9,240 nucleotides of DNA, taken from the NCBI GenBank assembly GCA_023424865.1, contig JAFADM010000500.1, forward strand, positions 1-9,240. Direction: 5' to 3'. Below are positions 6,820 to 9,240 of this stretch, piece after piece. The notes under the pieces were generated by a model. It had not been told where the DNA came from. It was given only the letters and a program-made list of their open reading frames with translations, and searched no databases. Numbering within the stretch: position 1 is the first letter of the stretch; the number at the start of each line of letters is the position of its first letter. The DNA comes from Bacillota bacterium (GTDB lineage Bacteria; Bacillota_A; Clostridia; DSM-8532). A program made the translations under genes and the position numbers.

Positions 6820-9240
6820 TTACTGGCGCTGAACCTCTTCCATATGGAAGGCCTCAATAATATCGCCTTCCTTGAGGTCATTGTATTTCTCAAGCATGAC
6901 ACCGCATTCATAGCCGGCTGCAACTTCCTTGGCATCATCCTTGAAACGCTTGAGTGAAGCAAGCTTGCCTTCAAGCACCACGATACCGTCCCGAACAAGA
7001 CGGATGTCGGAATTTCTGGACACCTTGCCGTCGGTTACATAAGCACCGCCGATGGTTCCCACATTGGAAACCTTGAACAGCTGGCGGATTTCCACATGAC
7101 CGTCCACAACCTCTTTATAGGTGGGAGCAAGCATGCCCTTCATGGCCTTTTGCACATCCTCAATGGCGTCGTAAATAACACGGTAAAGCTTGATGTCCAC
7201 TCCGGCTGTCAGAGCTGCCTCGGTAACATTGGTGGAAGGTCTGACATTGAAACCGATAACAATGGCATTGGATACCTCCGCCAGTGTAATATCCGCTTCG
7301 ATGATGGCACCGACGGCGCCATGGATAACCTTCACCTTAACCTCGTCATTGCTGATCTTCTCAAGGGACTGCTTCAAGGCTTCCAAGGAACCCTGAACAT
7401 CTGCCTTAACAATAAGGTTAAGATCCTTTACATTACCCTGCTGAATCTGGCTGAACAGATCCTCAAGGGAGATTTTAGCTCTGCCGATATGCTCCTCACG
7501 GATCTGCTGCCTTCTTCTGTCAGCCAGCTGCTTGGCAACCTTCTCATCGCTGACGGCGTAGAACACTTCACCGGCTTCCGGCACATCGGAAAGACCGAAT
7601 ACTTCCACAGGTACTGAGGGACCGGCTTCTTTAATCTTGCGGCCCTTGTCGTTAACCATGGAACGGATACGACCAAAGGTGGAGCCGGACAGGATAGCAT
7701 CGCCATGACGCAGCGTACCTCTCTGAACAAGCAGGGTAGCCACAGGTCCACGGTTCTTATCCAGCTGAGCCTCAATGACTGTACCCTTAGCCTGCTTGTC
7801 GGGATTGGCCTTGAGCTCCGAAATGTCCGCTGTTAACAGAACCATTTCAAGAAGCTGATCAATATTGATGCGCTGCTTGGCCGATACCGGTACGGCAATA
7901 ACATCGCCGCCCCATTCTTCTATGAGAAGTCCGTGCTGGGTGAGCTCCTGCTTCACATGATCCGGATTGGCGTTGGGCTTATCAATTTTGTTAATGGCAA
8001 CAATGATGGATATGCCCGCTGCCTTGGCATGGTTGATAGCTTCTACAGTCTGAGGCATAACACCGTCGTCCGCTGCAACCACAAGGATGGCAATATCCGT
8101 TACCTGGGCACCGCGGGCACGCATGGCCGTGAAAGCTTCATGACCCGGCGTATCCAGGAAGGTAATATCCCTGCCATGGAGATTAACGGTGTAAGCACCA
8201 ATGTGCTGGGTAATGCCGCCTGCTTCGCTTTCGGCGATATTGGCACTGCGGATGGCATCCAGAAGGGAGGTCTTACCATGGTCAACATGGCCCATAACCA
8301 CCACAACCGGAGCACGGGGCTTAAGATTATCTTCCTGATCTTCCGTATCATCAAAAAGGATATCCTCTTCGCTGACAACAACAGCCTTGTGAACCTTAAC
8401 ACCGTATTCTTCACCCAAAATGACAGCAGTATCAAAATCCAGCTCCTGATTCTGAGTGGCGGGGATCCCTAAGAGGAACAGCTTTTTAATTACATCGGCA
8501 GCCGTTTTCTTTAGAGCTTCCGCCAATTCCTTAACCGTAACGGTTTCAGGAATGGTAACATCGGTAAGAACAGCCTTTGGCGGAATGTACTTGGCTTTTT
8601 CAAGTCTTCCCTTTTTAAGCTTCTTTTCCGCGCGCTTGGCCTTTATTGCTTCATCAGCGTCATTGTAGAACACATCAATAACAAAGTCGTCAGAGTACAT
8701 ATCGGAAACGCTGGCCTTCTGACCCACAATGTTCTTTTTGAAATTGGCATCCTTGTCGGAACCACCTGCTGCAGTTCTTGACGTATCCTTCTTTTGTTCC
8801 TTCTTTTCTTCCTTCTGCTTTTCAACCGTCTGGAAGGTTCTTCTTTCACCGCGGGTAAACACCTTTTCTTCGGTAACACCAGCAGGCGCTGTGGCCTTGG
8901 GTATTACAAGAGGACGATTGCCGCCTCTGTTGCCGTCGCGGTTGCCCTGGTAGCCGCCCTGGCGTCCATCACCAGGGCGTCCGCCCTGATCTCTGCCATA
9001 GGAATAACCACCCGGACGTCCGCCGTCACGATTACCCTGGTAACCACCCTCGCGATTGCCCTGGTAGCCGCCTTCACGGTTGCCCTGATAGCCACCCTGG
9101 CGATTGCCCTGGTAACCACCCTCGCGATTGCCTTGGTAACCGCCCTCGCGGTTGCCCTGATAGCCACCCTGGCGGTTGCCCTGGTAGCCGCCTTCACGGT
9201 TCCCCTGGTAGCCGCCGCCTTCACGAGGCTTCCATTCACC
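6820..9240 (-). CDS. infB: Translation initiation factor IF2, partial (N-terminus beyond right edge)
   Basis: GTPase that brings initiator fMet-tRNA to the 30S subunit and promotes 50S joining. The frame is open from the right edge to a TAA at 6820-6822, giving 806 visible residues (numbered here from the edge), so the true start lies outside. Order: Gly/Tyr/Gln/Asn/Arg-rich repeats (about 1-110), a Lys/Glu-rich charged linker (about 130-165), an IF2_N helical domain (about 231-286), then the G domain with G1 GHVDHGKT (317-324), G2 GGIT (341-344), G3 DTPGH (363-367), G4 NKID (417-420) and G5 SAK (453-455). The beta-barrel domain II, domain III and the C-terminal fMet-tRNA-binding domain follow to 806. 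All GTPase motifs are intact. A GTG at 8860-8862 is in frame but lies well inside the open frame with no clear ribosome binding site, so it is not taken as the start. It is first in the visible operon, followed by rbfA. Identification is certain; the N-terminal repeat segment is the unusual part. Confidence 0.98.
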   Translation of the reverse strand, partial: GEWKPREGGGYQGNREGGYQGNRQGGYQGNREGGYQGNREGGYQGNRQGGYQGNREGGYQGNREGGYQGNRDGGRPGGYSYGRDQGGRPGDGRQGGYQGNRDGNRGGNRPLVIPKATAPAGVTEEKVFTRGERRTFQTVEKQKEEKKEQKKDTSRTAAGGSDKDANFKKNIVGQKASVSDMYSDDFVIDVFYNDADEAIKAKRAEKKLKKGRLEKAKYIPPKAVLTDVTIPETVTVKELAEALKKTAADVIKKLFLLGIPATQNQELDFDTAVILGEEYGVKVHKAVVVSEEDILFDDTEDQEDNLKPRAPVVVVMGHVDHGKTSLLDAIRSANIAESEAGGITQHIGAYTVNLHGRDITFLDTPGHEAFTAMRARGAQVTDIAILVVAADDGVMPQTVEAINHAKAAGISIIVAINKIDKPNANPDHVKQELTQHGLLIEEWGGDVIAVPVSAKQRINIDQLLEMVLLTADISELKANPDKQAKGTVIEAQLDKNRGPVATLLVQRGTLRHGDAILSGSTFGRIRSMVNDKGRKIKEAGPSVPVEVFGLSDVPEAGEVFYAVSDEKVAKQLADRRRQQIREEHIGRAKISLEDLFSQIQQGNVKDLNLIVKADVQGSLEALKQSLEKISNDEVKVKVIHGAVGAIIEADITLAEVSNAIVIGFNVRPSTNVTEAALTAGVDIKLYRVIYDAIEDVQKAMKGMLAPTYKEVVDGHVEIRQLFKVSNVGTIGGAYVTDGKVSRNSDIRLVRDGIVVLEGKLASLKRFKDDAKEVAAGYECGVMLEKYNDLKEGDIIEAFHMEEVQRQ
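9037..9204 (-). repeat. Seven in-frame 24-bp tandem repeats encoding GNR(E/Q)GGYQ
   Basis: Seven consecutive 24-base units encode the octapeptide GNREGGYQ or GNRQGGYQ without interruption (visible IF2 residues 13-68). The variable position reads E,Q,E,E,Q,E,E from the N-terminal side. Degenerate copies flank the array: GGGYQ just upstream, and GGYQGNRD around 8938-8958 after a GGRPG-type stretch. The units at 9037-9060 and 9109-9132 are identical in DNA, 9061-9084 and 9181-9204 differ at one base, and 9085-9108 and 9157-9180 differ at one base. The array lies in the N-terminal extension of IF2, which is variable in length and sequence between bacteria. The codons differ at synonymous sites between units, so the peptide seems more conserved than the DNA. 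The repeat may continue past the right edge. Confidence 0.95.

Noticed and set aside
7096..8472. Long plus-strand open frames antisense to infB
   Set aside because: Shadows of codon bias in the highly conserved infB gene; no family resemblance.
8860..8862. Internal GTG as start of a shorter IF2 isoform
   Set aside because: Internal IF2 starts exist in some bacteria, but no ribosome binding site is visible upstream of this codon.
8904..9239. Open minus-strand frame encoding Ala/Arg/Thr/Val-rich repeats over the infB array
   Set aside because: It is the shifted reading of the 24-bp repeats, which lack stops in other frames; the infB frame continues cleanly into the IF2 domains.

Overview
The window is a run of eight co-directional protein genes, all on the minus strand, so transcription goes from the right edge (9240) to the left edge (1). 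The right two thirds is the distal half of the classical Bacillota infB operon. In transcription order it holds infB (translation initiation factor IF2, N-terminus outside the window), rbfA (30S maturation), nrnA (DHH/DHHA1 nanoRNase/pAp phosphatase), truB (tRNA pseudouridine-55 synthase) and ribF (riboflavin kinase/FAD synthetase). The order infB-rbfA-nrnA-truB-ribF, the strong GGAGG-type ribosome binding sites, and a membrane cassette of PspC and LiaF-like proteins point to a Gram-positive Bacillota, most probably a Clostridia member of moderate GC. A Lachnospiraceae/Anaerotignum-like anaerobe would fit, but this is inference from gene style, not a placement.

Region by region: 6820-9240 is infB, whose visible N-terminal part is a low-complexity Gly/Tyr/Gln/Asn/Arg segment built from seven uninterrupted octapeptide (24-bp) repeats (9037-9204), followed by a Lys/Glu-rich linker, IF2_N, the GTPase domain and the C-terminal domains. 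A 193-base gap between infB and rbfA carries a 12-bp perfect inverted repeat with core ACCGTCCC/GGGACGGT, which looks like an inserted REP-type palindrome. From 6626 down to 3254, rbfA, nrnA, truB and ribF are packed with gaps of 17, 65 and 24 bases. An intrinsic terminator (3170-3201) ends this unit after ribF. In many Bacillota rpsO and pnp would come next; here they do not.

The left third is an envelope module: a class B penicillin-binding protein (1478-3130), an inverted-repeat region (1367-1420) that may be a terminator or a regulatory leader, then a PspC-domain membrane protein (946-1344) directly abutting a LiaF-like three-helix plus beta-repeat protein (55-945). The stop codon of the PspC gene and the start codon of the LiaF-like gene are adjacent, with the ribosome binding site inside the upstream gene, so these two are almost certainly translationally coupled and act together at the membrane, probably in envelope-stress sensing. 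No defence system, mobile element with a transposase, CRISPR array or RNA gene is visible. The most unusual features are the repeat array in IF2 and the palindrome in the infB-rbfA gap; the rest is conventional housekeeping.
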